Shown here: piece by piece, positions 56,839-64,000 of the stretch
How the letters are laid out: each line of letters begins with the position of its first letter
How positions within the stretch are numbered: position 1 is the stretch's first letter
Assembly (NCBI GenBank): GCA_963764525.1
Contig: CAVXTC010000025.1
Coordinates: forward strand, 13,544-77,543
Direction of reading: 5' to 3'
Length of the DNA stretch: 64,000 nucleotides
DNA from: DATDIC01 sp963764525
Lineage (GTDB): Bacteria > Pseudomonadota > Alphaproteobacteria > Acetobacterales > Acetobacteraceae
Translations under genes and position numbers: made by a program
Notes under the pieces: generated by a model
The model's input: the letters and a program-made list of their open reading frames with translations, nothing else
What the model was told of the DNA's origin: nothing
The model's database searches: none

Positions 56839-58192
56839 GTGAGGCGGCTTGCCACCTCGGAGCCTGGTTTCGAGGCCCGGTTCGCTGCGCTGTTGGAATC
56901 CCGCGAGACCACGGATCGGGTGGATGAGGTGGTTGCCCGCATCATCAGCGATGTGCGGCGCCGCGGTGACACGGCCCTGAGCGACTATACGGCCCAGTTC
57001 GACGGACTGGCGCTGACCGCGGACCGGCTGCGTGTCACGGCTGAAGAGATCGACGCGGCAGTTGCTGGCATCGCGCCGGAGTTGATGGCAGCGCTTGATC
57101 TGGCAGCAACCCGGATCGAGGCGTTTCACCGCGCCCAGGTGCCGGCCGACCTGCGGATGACCGATGCGGCCGGGCTGAAACTCGGGATGCGCTGGGGGCC
57201 GTTGGACTCGGTGGGGCTCTACGTGCCAGGCGGCAAGGCGGCCTATCCCTCGTCCGGTACTGATGAACGCGGTTCCGGCGCGTGTCGCCGGCGTCGGACG
57301 GGTTGCCATGTGCGTGCCGAGTCCGGGGGATGCGCTCAATCCGCTGGTGCTGGCTGCGGCCAGGCGGGCAGGGGTGGCAGAAATCTATCGCGTGGGCGGC
57401 GCGCAAGCGATCGCAGCACTGGCGTTCGGGACCGCCAGCATCGCTCCGGTGGATCGTATTGTCGGTCCCGGCAACGCCTATGTGGCCGAAGCGAAGCGGC
57501 AGGTGTTCGGGCGGGTCGGGATCGATTCGGTTGCCGGTCCGTCCGAGGTGGTCGTGCTGGCGGAATACGGCAACGACCCTCGGCTGATCGCGGTGGATCT
57601 TCTGGCGCAGGCCGAGCACGACGAGGCGGCCCAGGCCATCCTGATCACCGACAGCGCCGCGCTGGCGGATGCGGTTGTCGCGGCGGTTGCCCGGGAGCTG
57701 CCGAGCCTGCCACGAGCGTCGATTGCCGGGGCGAGCTGGGCGGCGCATGGGGCGGTGATCCTGGTGCATGATTGGGTGGAGGCGGCCGGCCTGGTGAACC
57801 GGCTAGCCCCGGAGCATCTGCAAATGATGCTGATGGACCCGGAACCGGTCTTCGCGCAGGTGCGGCACGCCGGGGCTGTGTTCCTTGGCGGGTTCTGTCC
57901 GGAAGCGGTCGGCGATTATATCGCCGGGCCCAATCACGTTCTGCCAACCGGGCGGACCGCGCGCTTCTCTTCCGGCCTGTCGGTGTTCGACTTCCTGAAG
58001 CGCACGACATGGGTCGCTGTCGACCGGGCCGCGTTAGCGCAGGTGGGTCCAGCGGCGGTGGCTCTGGCAGAGGCGGAAGGGTTGCAGGCGCACGCGCGCA
58101 GTATCGCGCTTCGGCTCGGGCAGTCCTCCGTCAGTCCCGCCGCGGCGCTTGACCCGAGGAACCCCGGCCCTCATGTTCCGGGCCAGGACTGA
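56839..58192 (+). CDS. hisD: Histidinol dehydrogenase (frameshifted here)
   Basis: This zinc enzyme of about 450 residues catalyses the last two steps of histidine synthesis. From GTG 56839 (TTG 56824 is an alternative overlapping hisG) it reads RRLATSEPGFEARFAALLES, FHRAQVP and GLYVPGGKAAYPSS. One extra C near 57256 breaks the frame before VLMNAVPARVAGV. The rest is intact: IVGPGNAYVAEAKRQVFG, GPSEVVVLAE, zinc ligands in AQAEHDEAAQ and the catalytic NRLAPEHLQ, with PNHVLPTG near the end. The flanking his genes are whole, so the break is probably a sequence error. Confidence 0.92.
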
Positions 58193-58209
58193 AGCAAACG
58201 CGAGGGTTG

Positions 58210-58428
58210 ATGTCGAAAGAAGATATGATCGAATTCAGCGGCATGGTTACCGAGCTGCTGCCCAATGCCATGTTCCGGGTCAAGCTGGACAATGAGCACA
58301 CCATCCTGGCCCACACGAGCGGCAAGATGCGCAAGAACCGCATCCGGGTTCTTGCCGGCGATCGGGTCAATGTCGAAATGACACCGTACGACCTCAGCAA
58401 GGGCCGGATCACGTTTCGATTTAAATGA
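58210..58428 (+). CDS. infA: Translation initiation factor IF-1
   Basis: This 72-residue OB-fold protein binds the ribosomal A site. The sequence SKEDMIEFSGMVTELLPNAM, FRVKLDNEHTILAHTSGKMR and LAGDRVNVEMTPYDLSKGRI is near-universal. Its last codons, CGA TTT AAA TGA, are the first unit of the tandem array that runs to maf. The ATG at 58210 is preceded by GAGGG. Confidence 0.97.
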   Translation: MSKEDMIEFSGMVTELLPNAMFRVKLDNEHTILAHTSGKMRKNRIRVLAGDRVNVEMTPYDLSKGRITFRFK

Positions 58429-58720
58429 GCCGTGCGGCTCGGGTCGATTCAAATGAGCCGTGCGGCTCGGGTCGATTTAAATGAGCCGTGCGGCTCGGGC
58501 ATTTAAATGAGCCGTGCGGCTCGGTCGATTTAAATGAGCCGTGCGGCTCGGGTCAATTCAAATGAGCCGTGCGGCTCGGGTCAGATTTCAAATGAGCCGT
58601 GCGGCTCGGGTCGATTTAAATGAGCCGCACGGCTCGGGTCGATTTAAGTGAGCCGTGCGGCTCGGGTCGGTTCACGTGAGCCGTGCGGCTCGGGTCGGTC
58701 AAGTGAGCCCTCCGGCTCTG
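58417..58720 (+). repeat. Tandem array of the infA-maf junction (11 units of about 28 bp)
   Basis: Eleven head-to-tail copies of a unit CGATTTAAATGAGCCGTG plus CGGCTCGGGT (26-30 bp) run from the last infA codons into the first maf codons. Each has the palindrome GAGCCG-TG-CGGCTC; copy 8 has CA in the loop, and the last, inside maf, is GAGCCCTCCGGCTC. Early copies keep AAATGAGCC, late ones AAGTGAGCC or CACGTGAGCC, so every unit contains a TGA overlapping an ATG or GTG. The array fills the whole 274-bp intergenic gap; no other gene is in it. Confidence 0.9.
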
Positions 58721-59278
58721 GTCCTTGCCTCGGCAAGCCCGCGCCGGCTGGCCCTGCTGGCGCAGATCGGCGTGATTCCCGATCGCATTGTGACGCCTGA
58801 GATCAATGAGGCGCCTCAGCCCGCCGAATTGCCGCGACTGTGTGCGCAGCGTCTTGCCCGGACCAAGGCTGCGGCGGTCCAAGCCCCGGGCAGCCTGGTG
58901 CTGGCAGCCGATACTGTGGTTGCCGCCGGACGCCGCATTCTCCCGAAAGCCGACACCATTGAACAGGCGCGCGCCTGCCTGACGCTGCTGTCGGGCAGGC
59001 GCCACCGCGTGATCACCGCCGTCGTTCTAATGGGGCCTGATGACCGGCAGCGGGAGCGTGCGGTCGAGAGCGTCGTGGCGTTTTCTCGGCTGAGCTCTGC
59101 ACAGCTTGGCGCGTATCTGGACAGCGGCGAGTGGCAGGGCAAAGCCGGCGGCTATGCGATCCAGGGGCGCGCCGCCGCGTTCATCCGGTTCCTCTCCGGC
59201 AGCTATTCCAATGTGGTCGGGCTGCCGCTGTTCGAGACGGCACAGCTTCTGCGCGGCGCCGGCTGGGAGCTGCCGTGA
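58703..59278 (+). CDS. maf: Maf-family nucleotide pyrophosphatase
   Basis: This 191-residue nucleoside triphosphate pyrophosphatase cleans up non-canonical or m7GTP/dTTP-type nucleotides. The signature LASASPRRLALLAQIG lies at the start; VLAADTVVAAGRRIL and GEWQGKAGGYAIQGRAAAFI hold catalytic acids and lysine. The GTG start at 58703 sits inside the last unit of the tandem array. Upstream in-frame codons are array sequence and are excluded. The stop overlaps the rng start by 4 bp. Confidence 0.93.
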   Translation: MSPPALVLASASPRRLALLAQIGVIPDRIVTPEINEAPQPAELPRLCAQRLARTKAAAVQAPGSLVLAADTVVAAGRRILPKADTIEQARACLTLLSGRRHRVITAVVLMGPDDRQRERAVESVVAFSRLSSAQLGAYLDSGEWQGKAGGYAIQGRAAAFIRFLSGSYSNVVGLPLFETAQLLRGAGWELP

Positions 59279-60405
59279 GCCTTCGCATCCTGGCCGCCGC
59301 CAGTCCGGGTGAGGTTCGGGTGGCCGTGGTGAAGGGGGCGGAGCTGCTGGACTACGCGCTTTGGCGTCCGGGTGCGCCCGATGGGGTTGGGGACCTACAT
59401 CGGGGTCGGGTGATCGCCCGTGTGCCAGCCATGGCTGGCGCATTCGTGGCTCTTAACGCCAGTGACGCCGGTGACGGCCGGGAGGGATTCCTGCCGGACA
59501 GCGAGGGCGGCGCAGCGGCGACCGCCGGCATCGTTCTGGGCGTCCGCGTGACCCGGGCGGCGCAGGGCGGGAAGGGGCCTCGTCTGTCTGCCCGTCTGGA
59601 CGAGCAGGACCGGAGATTGGCCGGTACCGGGCCGCCGGCGATGCTTCGGCGCGGCGCCGGCGCGGTCGACCGGCTGGCCGGGTTATATCCGGACGCGCCG
59701 GTGCAGGTGGACGACCCCGGCTTGGCCGCCGCGCTGCGTCCCGCTTTGGGTGAGCGGGTCGCGCTGGTTCTACGTGCGTTCGATGATGAGCTGGAGAACG
59801 CGATTGAGGCGTTGGCCGGTTCGTCGGTTGAGTTGCGCGGCGGTGGGCGGCTGCATGTGCATCCGACACCGGGGCTGGTGGCGATCGATCTCGATGCCGG
59901 GGGGGCGAGCGCCGAGCGACGCGGCAAGACGGCGGCGCAGGCATCGTTCAACCGGGCGGCGATTCCGGAACTGGCGCGGCAAATCCGGTTACGCAATCTG
60001 TCCGGCGCGATCCTGGTCGATCTCGCCGGAATGCCGGCGCGGCGGCGTGTAGCGCTGGGGCCGGAGCTTGCGGTAGCGCTGGCGGCCGACCCGCTGCGCC
60101 CGCGTTTTCTTGGTTTCACGGCGCTCGGGCTGGCCGAGATCCTCCGCCCACGGGTGCACCCGCCGTTGCACGAATTGCTGGCCGGCCCGCATGCGGCGGG
60201 TTTGGCGGCGCTGCGTCGCGTCGCCGCGGAAGCGGCAGGGGCCCCCGATCGGATGCCAGTGCTGATCGCCGCGCCCGCCATCGTTACCGCGCTGCAGTCC
60301 GACCCGATGGCGCTGCCGGACCTTGCGCGGCGCACCGGTCGGCCCCTGATTCTGCGGTCGGACCCCGCCCTTGCGGGATGGCGCCTGGAGACGAGAGATG
60401 GCTGA
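59275..60405 (+). CDS. rng: Ribonuclease E/G family protein
   Basis: This 376-residue short RNase G-like protein reads VRVAVVKGAELLDYALWRPG at the start, an S1-like segment (LHRGRVIARVPAMAGAFVAL), then LVAIDLDAGGAS, in which the catalytic Asp of the RNase E/G core is expected, and NLSGAILVDLAGMPARR, which holds the second. It lacks the zinc-link CPxCxG motif and the C-terminal scaffold of RNase E. The GTG start overlaps the maf stop (GTGA); its own stop overlaps yacG by 8 bp. Maf-rng-yacG is a common alphaproteobacterial order. Confidence 0.88.
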   Translation: MSLRILAAASPGEVRVAVVKGAELLDYALWRPGAPDGVGDLHRGRVIARVPAMAGAFVALNASDAGDGREGFLPDSEGGAAATAGIVLGVRVTRAAQGGKGPRLSARLDEQDRRLAGTGPPAMLRRGAGAVDRLAGLYPDAPVQVDDPGLAAALRPALGERVALVLRAFDDELENAIEALAGSSVELRGGGRLHVHPTPGLVAIDLDAGGASAERRGKTAAQASFNRAAIPELARQIRLRNLSGAILVDLAGMPARRRVALGPELAVALAADPLRPRFLGFTALGLAEILRPRVHPPLHELLAGPHAAGLAALRRVAAEAAGAPDRMPVLIAAPAIVTALQSDPMALPDLARRTGRPLILRSDPALAGWRLETRDG

Positions 60406-60580
60406 TGGCCCCAACTGCCCGGTCTGCGGCAAGCCCGCCGCGGATCGCCCCTCGCCCTTTTGCAGCAAGCGCTGCGCTGATGTGGACCTCGGCCGCTGGC
60501 TGACCGGGGCGTATCGCGTTCCGGAGGTGCCGTCGGAGCTTGACGAGGATCTGCTGCCGGATCCTCCTGAGGCGGCTTGA
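60398..60580 (+). CDS. yacG: Zinc-binding DNA gyrase inhibitor YacG
   Basis: This 60-residue protein has the YacG zinc finger: NCPVCGKPA and FCSKRCADVDLGRWL give the four Cys ligands in the C-x2-C-x15-C-x3-C pattern. It binds GyrB and inhibits its DNA binding. The acidic tail (ELDEDLLPDPPEAA) is typical. It overlaps the end of rng and is followed 41 bp later by tRNA-Phe. Confidence 0.93.
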   Translation: MADGPNCPVCGKPAADRPSPFCSKRCADVDLGRWLTGAYRVPEVPSELDEDLLPDPPEAA

Positions 60581-60621
60581 TTGGCCACCGGCCTTGCGGT
60601 ATGGCCCCTGCGGCTGCCGGC

Positions 60622-60697
60622 GCCCAGGTAGCTCAGTTGGTAGAGCATGCGACTGAAAATCGCAGTGTCGGTGGTTCAATTCCGCCCCTGGGCACCA
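60622..60697 (+). tRNA. tRNA-Phe (anticodon GAA)
   Basis: The cloverleaf is complete: acceptor GCCCAGG/CCTGGGC, D-arm GCTC..GAGC, anticodon arm TGCGA-CTGAAAA-TCGCA, T-arm GGTGG-TTCAATT-CCGCC, discriminator A and encoded CCA. An IS110-family element begins within 280 bp downstream, so the tRNA marks the edge between housekeeping genes and mobile DNA. Confidence 0.96.
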
Positions 60698-60979
60698 TGA
60701 CTCCAAAACAAGCCGGTGACTCGATGTAGGGCGTGTGTGGACGGCCTTTTCGGTGCAAGGGGCTGGGGAGAGATTTTTTCTGACCTGGTGCGATTGCGGT
60801 CGTGTGTCCGGCCTGTTTGGTGCGGCACTCGGCCGCTGGCCCAGATGGGTTCCGCGATCCACTCCCAAACGGAACAGCGGCCTTGATGGCCACCACCCTA
60901 CGCGGGTTCTGTGGATCGTCGGATCGACCGATCAGCATCTCTTCCTGTCAGCCCTGCACCGGCGGCACCAACGAGCGGG

Positions 60980-62005
60980 TCAGGTGGTCGCCGGGGGGCA
61001 CAATCCCGGCCGGCGATACGCCTCGCCGCGCGTCATCATGGCCCACACGATGCGGGCCATCTTGTTGGCCAGCGCGACCGCCGCGAGCTTGCGCGGCCGC
61101 CTCGCCAGCAAAGCCAAAAGCCACGCGGAGGTTTTGCCCGGCTTGGCGTGTCGGATCACCGCGGTTGCCCCCAGCACCAACAATTGGCGCAACCGTTCGT
61201 CGCCGGCGCGGCTGATGCCACCCAGACGCGTCTTGCCGCCGGTGGAGTGTTCCCGCGGCGTCAACCCCAGCCAGGCCGCGAAGTGCCGCCCGGATTGGAA
61301 CTGGGTGAAATCCACCCGCAGCACCAGGCTCAAGGCACTGATCGGCCCGATACCCGGAACCTCCGCCAGCATCTTGCTTGTCGGCGTCGCCTTGTGTTGT
61401 GCGGCAAGCCTGGCGTCGATCTCGGCCAACCGCGCCTCGAGCCGGTCGATCTCCCGCCCGAGCAGCGCCAGGGCCTCTGCCGCCGGACCTGGCAGCGACC
61501 TGTCGCTGGCGGCATCGGCGCGCAATTGCGCGAAACCTTTGTCGCCAACCGGCGCGACCAGGCCGAATTCGGCGGCATGGCCACGCACCGCGTTGACCAG
61601 TTGTGTGCGCTGAACGATCAGCAGCTCGCGCACCGTCAGCAGCATCGCCTGCGCCTGCTGCCCGGCCGATTTTACCGCGACCTGGCGCATCCCTGGCCGC
61701 GCCGCAGCCTCGCTGATCGCTTCGGCGTCATTGCGATCGTTCTTGCCACGCTTGACCAACGGCTTGACGTATTGCGGCGGGATCAGCCGCACGCCATGGC
61801 CGAGCGCCTGCAGTGTGCGGCCCCAATGGTGCGAGCCGCCGCAGGCTTCCAGGGCTACCTCGGTCGGTGGCAGGGCTTCGAAAAACCCAACGACCTCCTG
61901 GCGGCGCAGGGTCCGCCGCAGAACCGGACGGCCCTCTGCATCAACCCCGTGCAGCGTAAACACAGACTTGGACGTGTCGATGGCAATGCGCTTAATCTCG
62001 GTCAT
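60980..62005 (-). CDS. IS110-family transposase (IS1111-like)
   Basis: This 341-residue DEDD-type transposase has the N-terminal RuvC-like domain starting RIAIDTSKSVFTLHGVD, with acids in EVALEACGGSHHWG and KNDRNDAEAISEA, and the C-terminal transposase_20 domain (AEVPGIGPISALSLVLRV, FAAWLGLTPREHSTGGK, GDERLRQLLV) with its conserved Ser. ATG 62005 was chosen by family alignment. IS110 elements lack terminal inverted repeats, so the ends are not delimited. The frame is intact. The 281 bp between tRNA-Phe and the stop hold nothing recognisable. Confidence 0.93.
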   Translation of the reverse strand: MTEIKRIAIDTSKSVFTLHGVDAEGRPVLRRTLRRQEVVGFFEALPPTEVALEACGGSHHWGRTLQALGHGVRLIPPQYVKPLVKRGKNDRNDAEAISEAAARPGMRQVAVKSAGQQAQAMLLTVRELLIVQRTQLVNAVRGHAAEFGLVAPVGDKGFAQLRADAASDRSLPGPAAEALALLGREIDRLEARLAEIDARLAAQHKATPTSKMLAEVPGIGPISALSLVLRVDFTQFQSGRHFAAWLGLTPREHSTGGKTRLGGISRAGDERLRQLLVLGATAVIRHAKPGKTSAWLLALLARRPRKLAAVALANKMARIVWAMMTRGEAYRRPGLCPPATT

Positions 62006-62080
62006 GGACGGCTCCGGTTCAGGTTTCGACAGCCGAACCTTGGCACAAGATGCCGCGGGGCCGTCCACCCCAACGGATAA

Positions 62081-62123
62081 GCGCAGCGCATTCCGCCGTC
62101 CCGTGCGGCGGAATGCGCTACGC
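62081..62123. repeat. Long inverted repeat upstream of the IS110 transposase
   Basis: GCGCAGCGCATTCCGCCG (62081-62098) pairs with 62106-62123 across a 7-nt loop, with one mismatch in 18 bp. GC-rich hairpins with the core GCGCATTCCGCC are dispersed in many alphaproteobacterial genomes. It may be the target site or end region of the element. Confidence 0.6.
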
Positions 62124-62693
62124 TTTCCGCCCTTGTATGGGGCCTCCTCTGTCAAGTTCTACTTCATAGATCGATTTCCAGTTTCTTTGTTCGACTGACG
62201 TGACGTTTCTCCGTCCCGACCTGCGGCTCCGATGGGCGCCGCGCGGAGCCGGGGTCAGGGATGGCCGCAGGCCACCGCCGGCGGCGGCGCGAAGCGTCCT
62301 TGACGCCGGCGAGCACGGTGCCAGGCTGGTCACGCGCGGGCAAACCGTCGGCACTGCCATTCGATCGGAGGGGAGCTTGCCCTGCGCCGCGCAAAGCAAT
62401 CGCGTGGCAACCTTGTATTCGGCCGATCCGGTTGGATCGATACCATGATGCAGACATTCGCATCGGCGGCAAAGCTCCGAGCGGCGGGCCCATTCTACAA
62501 AAGCGGCACCAGGGCCGTGGGCGGAAGCGGGACACCGCCACCTCGGATCGTCATCGGCAATGCCTCGTCCGCGAAGCAGACGGGCGCCGAACCCTTGTTG
62601 TGTCCTCCTGTGCAAGTTCCCTTGCAGGTCCCTGTTGGGGCAGGTCCCTGTGGGCAGGTCCCTGTTGGGGCAGGTCCCTGTTGGCCGGTCGTG
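62124..62693. other. Non-coding interval between two IS110 transposase genes
   Basis: I find no supportable gene in these 570 bp; the frames present have low-complexity composition and no family features. The interval probably contains the outer ends of both elements. The only clear structure is the direct-repeat block at 62625-62686. Confidence 0.5.
62625..62686 (+). repeat. Four tandem 14-16-bp repeats
   Basis: The unit CAGGTCCCTGTTGGGG occurs at 62625, 62655 and 62671 (the last ending GGCC), with a 14-bp shortened copy at 62641. It ends 8 bp before the stop of the second IS110-family transposase. Confidence 0.85.
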
Positions 62694-63857
62694 TCAGACG
62701 GCCGGATGCAGCCGCATGCCGGCGGGCAGTTCACCGCTGGTGACATACTTCCACAGTGCCACCAGCAGCTTGCGGGCCAGGGCGACGATCATCACCTTGC
62801 GGGTGATGCCGCGCCGGTCCGCGGTGCGCTGGCGATACCACTTGACCAGATCGCAGTGCGGCTGATGCACCAGCAGACGCCAGGCCAGTTGGATCAGACC
62901 GCGCCGCATCCGGCCGTTGCCGGCCTTGGCCAGGCCCTGCTCGCGCCGCCTGCTGCCGCTCTCGTCGGGCGAACCGGTCAGCCCGACGTAGCGGGCCACC
63001 GCCCGTCGATCCCGCAACTGTCGCGACAGCACCTCCAGCGTCAGCATCTCGGCGGTCTCGATGCCGACGCCGATGATGCGCGCCAGCAACCTGATCATCG
63101 CATCCGGCGCGCTGCGCGGCGCCGGTTGCAGCCGTTCCAACCGTGCCGCCTCGAGCTCCGCGATCCGCGCCTTGATGACCTCCCGCCGGTGCATGCAGGC
63201 GCGCAGCTCGGCCAGCGTGTTGGGCGGCAGCGGCTGGCCCTCCGCCGTGCGCCGCGACGCCAGCGTCGCCGCCGCCCGCTTCAGCTTCACATTGAAGCCG
63301 CGCACCCCGTGCAGCGCCAGCAGCGAGGTCATCCGGTTCACCAGCCGGGTCGCCTCGACCACCAGGCGGTCGCGTTCGCGGATCGGACGCCTGGCATCCT
63401 CCGCCTCGATCGAGGGCACCGCCACCATGCAGCAATGCTTCGGCTCCCCGCGCAGCCAGCCGAGCAGGGCCCGCAGCAGCAGCCCAAGGTCGAGCCGATC
63501 CGATTTCGCCCGCCGGTGCTCCCGCGAGACCGGGATGCTGGTCGGATGGATCACCTGGCACTCGATGCCACGGGCGCGCAGCCAGCGGGCCAGCCAGAAC
63601 CCGTCACGGCCAGCCTCGTAGGCAACGCAAATCCGATCGATCCGCCGGCCGGCGGCGATCGCCTCATCGCGCCACCGGTGCAGCACACCGAGCAGCGCAT
63701 CGGCGTCGGGGACCAGCTTCTTGCGCGGCTCCCGACGCAAGCCCGGCACCACACCGCCGAGCAGCCAACTCGACCGGCTCAGTTCGATTGCTGCGATGAG
63801 CGTGCTATCCTGGTCCAGGGCGACGAGGGACCGGCTGAGGTCGTTGAACTTTGGCAT
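62694..63857 (-). CDS. IS110-family transposase, second type
   Basis: This 387-residue protein belongs to a different branch from the neighbour at 61-62 kb. The N-terminal DEDD domain is seen in AAIELSRSSWLLGG and ICVAYEAGRDGFWLARWL, with KSDRLDLGLLLRAL; the C-terminal transposase_20 domain has ARIIGVGIETAEMLTLEV, ARYVGLTGSPDESGSRRRE and KAGNGRMRRGLIQLAW. The start ATG 63857 is chosen by homology. The remaining 143 bp to the window edge show no gene. Confidence 0.9.
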   Translation of the reverse strand: MPKFNDLSRSLVALDQDSTLIAAIELSRSSWLLGGVVPGLRREPRKKLVPDADALLGVLHRWRDEAIAAGRRIDRICVAYEAGRDGFWLARWLRARGIECQVIHPTSIPVSREHRRAKSDRLDLGLLLRALLGWLRGEPKHCCMVAVPSIEAEDARRPIRERDRLVVEATRLVNRMTSLLALHGVRGFNVKLKRAAATLASRRTAEGQPLPPNTLAELRACMHRREVIKARIAELEAARLERLQPAPRSAPDAMIRLLARIIGVGIETAEMLTLEVLSRQLRDRRAVARYVGLTGSPDESGSRRREQGLAKAGNGRMRRGLIQLAWRLLVHQPHCDLVKWYRQRTADRRGITRKVMIVALARKLLVALWKYVTSGELPAGMRLHPAV

Positions 63858-64000
63858 AAGGGCACTCCACCGAACGCGTTGCAGATCGCGACGATGGTGC
63901 CATGTCCTCGTCGCCTGCCCCATAGCATCTACTGTTCATTACCGTTCACGCATGACCGGCCGGTGCTCGTGCGGCCCGCCCTGCCGTGTTCCCGTCACGT

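Noticed and set aside
58417..58720. CRISPR array
   Set aside because: The units are contiguous; there are no unique spacers between repeats, and no cas genes are near.
62118..62615. A 165-codon minus-strand frame between the IS110 genes
   Set aside because: Composition is low complexity, no family features are visible, and it probably covers the ends of the two elements.
62625..62686. CRISPR or origin iterons
   Set aside because: Only four contiguous short units with no spacers, no AT-rich region and no replication gene nearby.

Overview
This is a 64 kb, high-GC stretch of chromosome from an alphaproteobacterium. The best fit is Acetobacteraceae (Rhodospirillales), judged from gene order (hisF-hisE-hinT-hisG-hisD-infA-maf-rng-yacG-tRNA-Phe; aroQ-accB-accC; lpxB beside a Gfo/Idh gene), the short form of HisG, and the many small GC-rich palindromic repeats. 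No 16S gene is present, so the family is an inference. There is no phage, CRISPR array or large conjugative module; this is ordinary chromosome with a few insertion sequences.

Layout. 1-1.4 kb: the end of a tetronate/threonate-type sugar acid pathway (otnK, otnC). 1.4-2.8 kb: a MITE-like element and a histone-H1-like gene. 2.8-5.6 kb: prpD and prpC of the methylcitrate cycle. 5.7-8.4 kb: a hydantoinase/allantoinase-type amidohydrolase, a small membrane protein and an N-carbamoyl-D-amino-acid hydrolase. 8.5-9.9 kb: an IS256-family element. 9.9-12.6 kb: secD-secF. 12.7-17.7 kb: an aldolase, a monooxygenase, a DUF2937 protein, a Gfo/Idh oxidoreductase, lpxB, hisI and a Zur-type regulator. 17.8-20 kb: a VapBC-like pair, a PHB-depolymerase-type esterase and its ribbon-helix-helix neighbour. 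20-22.9 kb: a MetE-like gene and a decayed sensor kinase. 22.9-26.6 kb: a minus-strand run (nudF, alaX, sseA, metC) plus a broken DUF433/DUF5615 pair. 26.9-32.9 kb: tRNA-Arg, a branched-chain-amino-acid-type binding protein, an enoyl-CoA hydratase, an ELM1-like protein, a large unknown protein and a TauD-type dioxygenase. 33-35.4 kb: aroQ-accB-accC. 35.4-43.7 kb: a metallo-hydrolase, a Tat-exported F420-type enzyme, a peptide-type binding protein and a complete sugar ABC transporter. 44-54 kb: a hybrid kinase, a cupredoxin, a phosphoesterase, an ECF sigma/anti-sigma pair with two likely target genes, a sulfatase and a histidine phosphatase. 54.3-60.7 kb: the his/infA/maf/rng housekeeping run. 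61-64 kb: two IS110-family transposases.

Three points stand out. First, the infA-maf junction has been expanded into eleven tandem copies of a unit of about 28 bp; each copy carries a hairpin and regenerates the infA stop and the maf start. Second, the same GGAATA-15 bp-CGTCTCTATC promoter-like element precedes both genes that flank the sigma/anti-sigma pair, which suggests a small ECF regulon of exported proteins. Third, at least 20 single-base frame breaks occur between 12.9 and 57.3 kb, including in lpxB and hisD, which should be essential or nearly so. This points to consensus sequence errors more than to gene decay. I therefore describe such genes as whole loci and mark where the frame breaks. 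One sensor kinase, which also carries a nonsense codon, and a few short gene remnants look truly dead.
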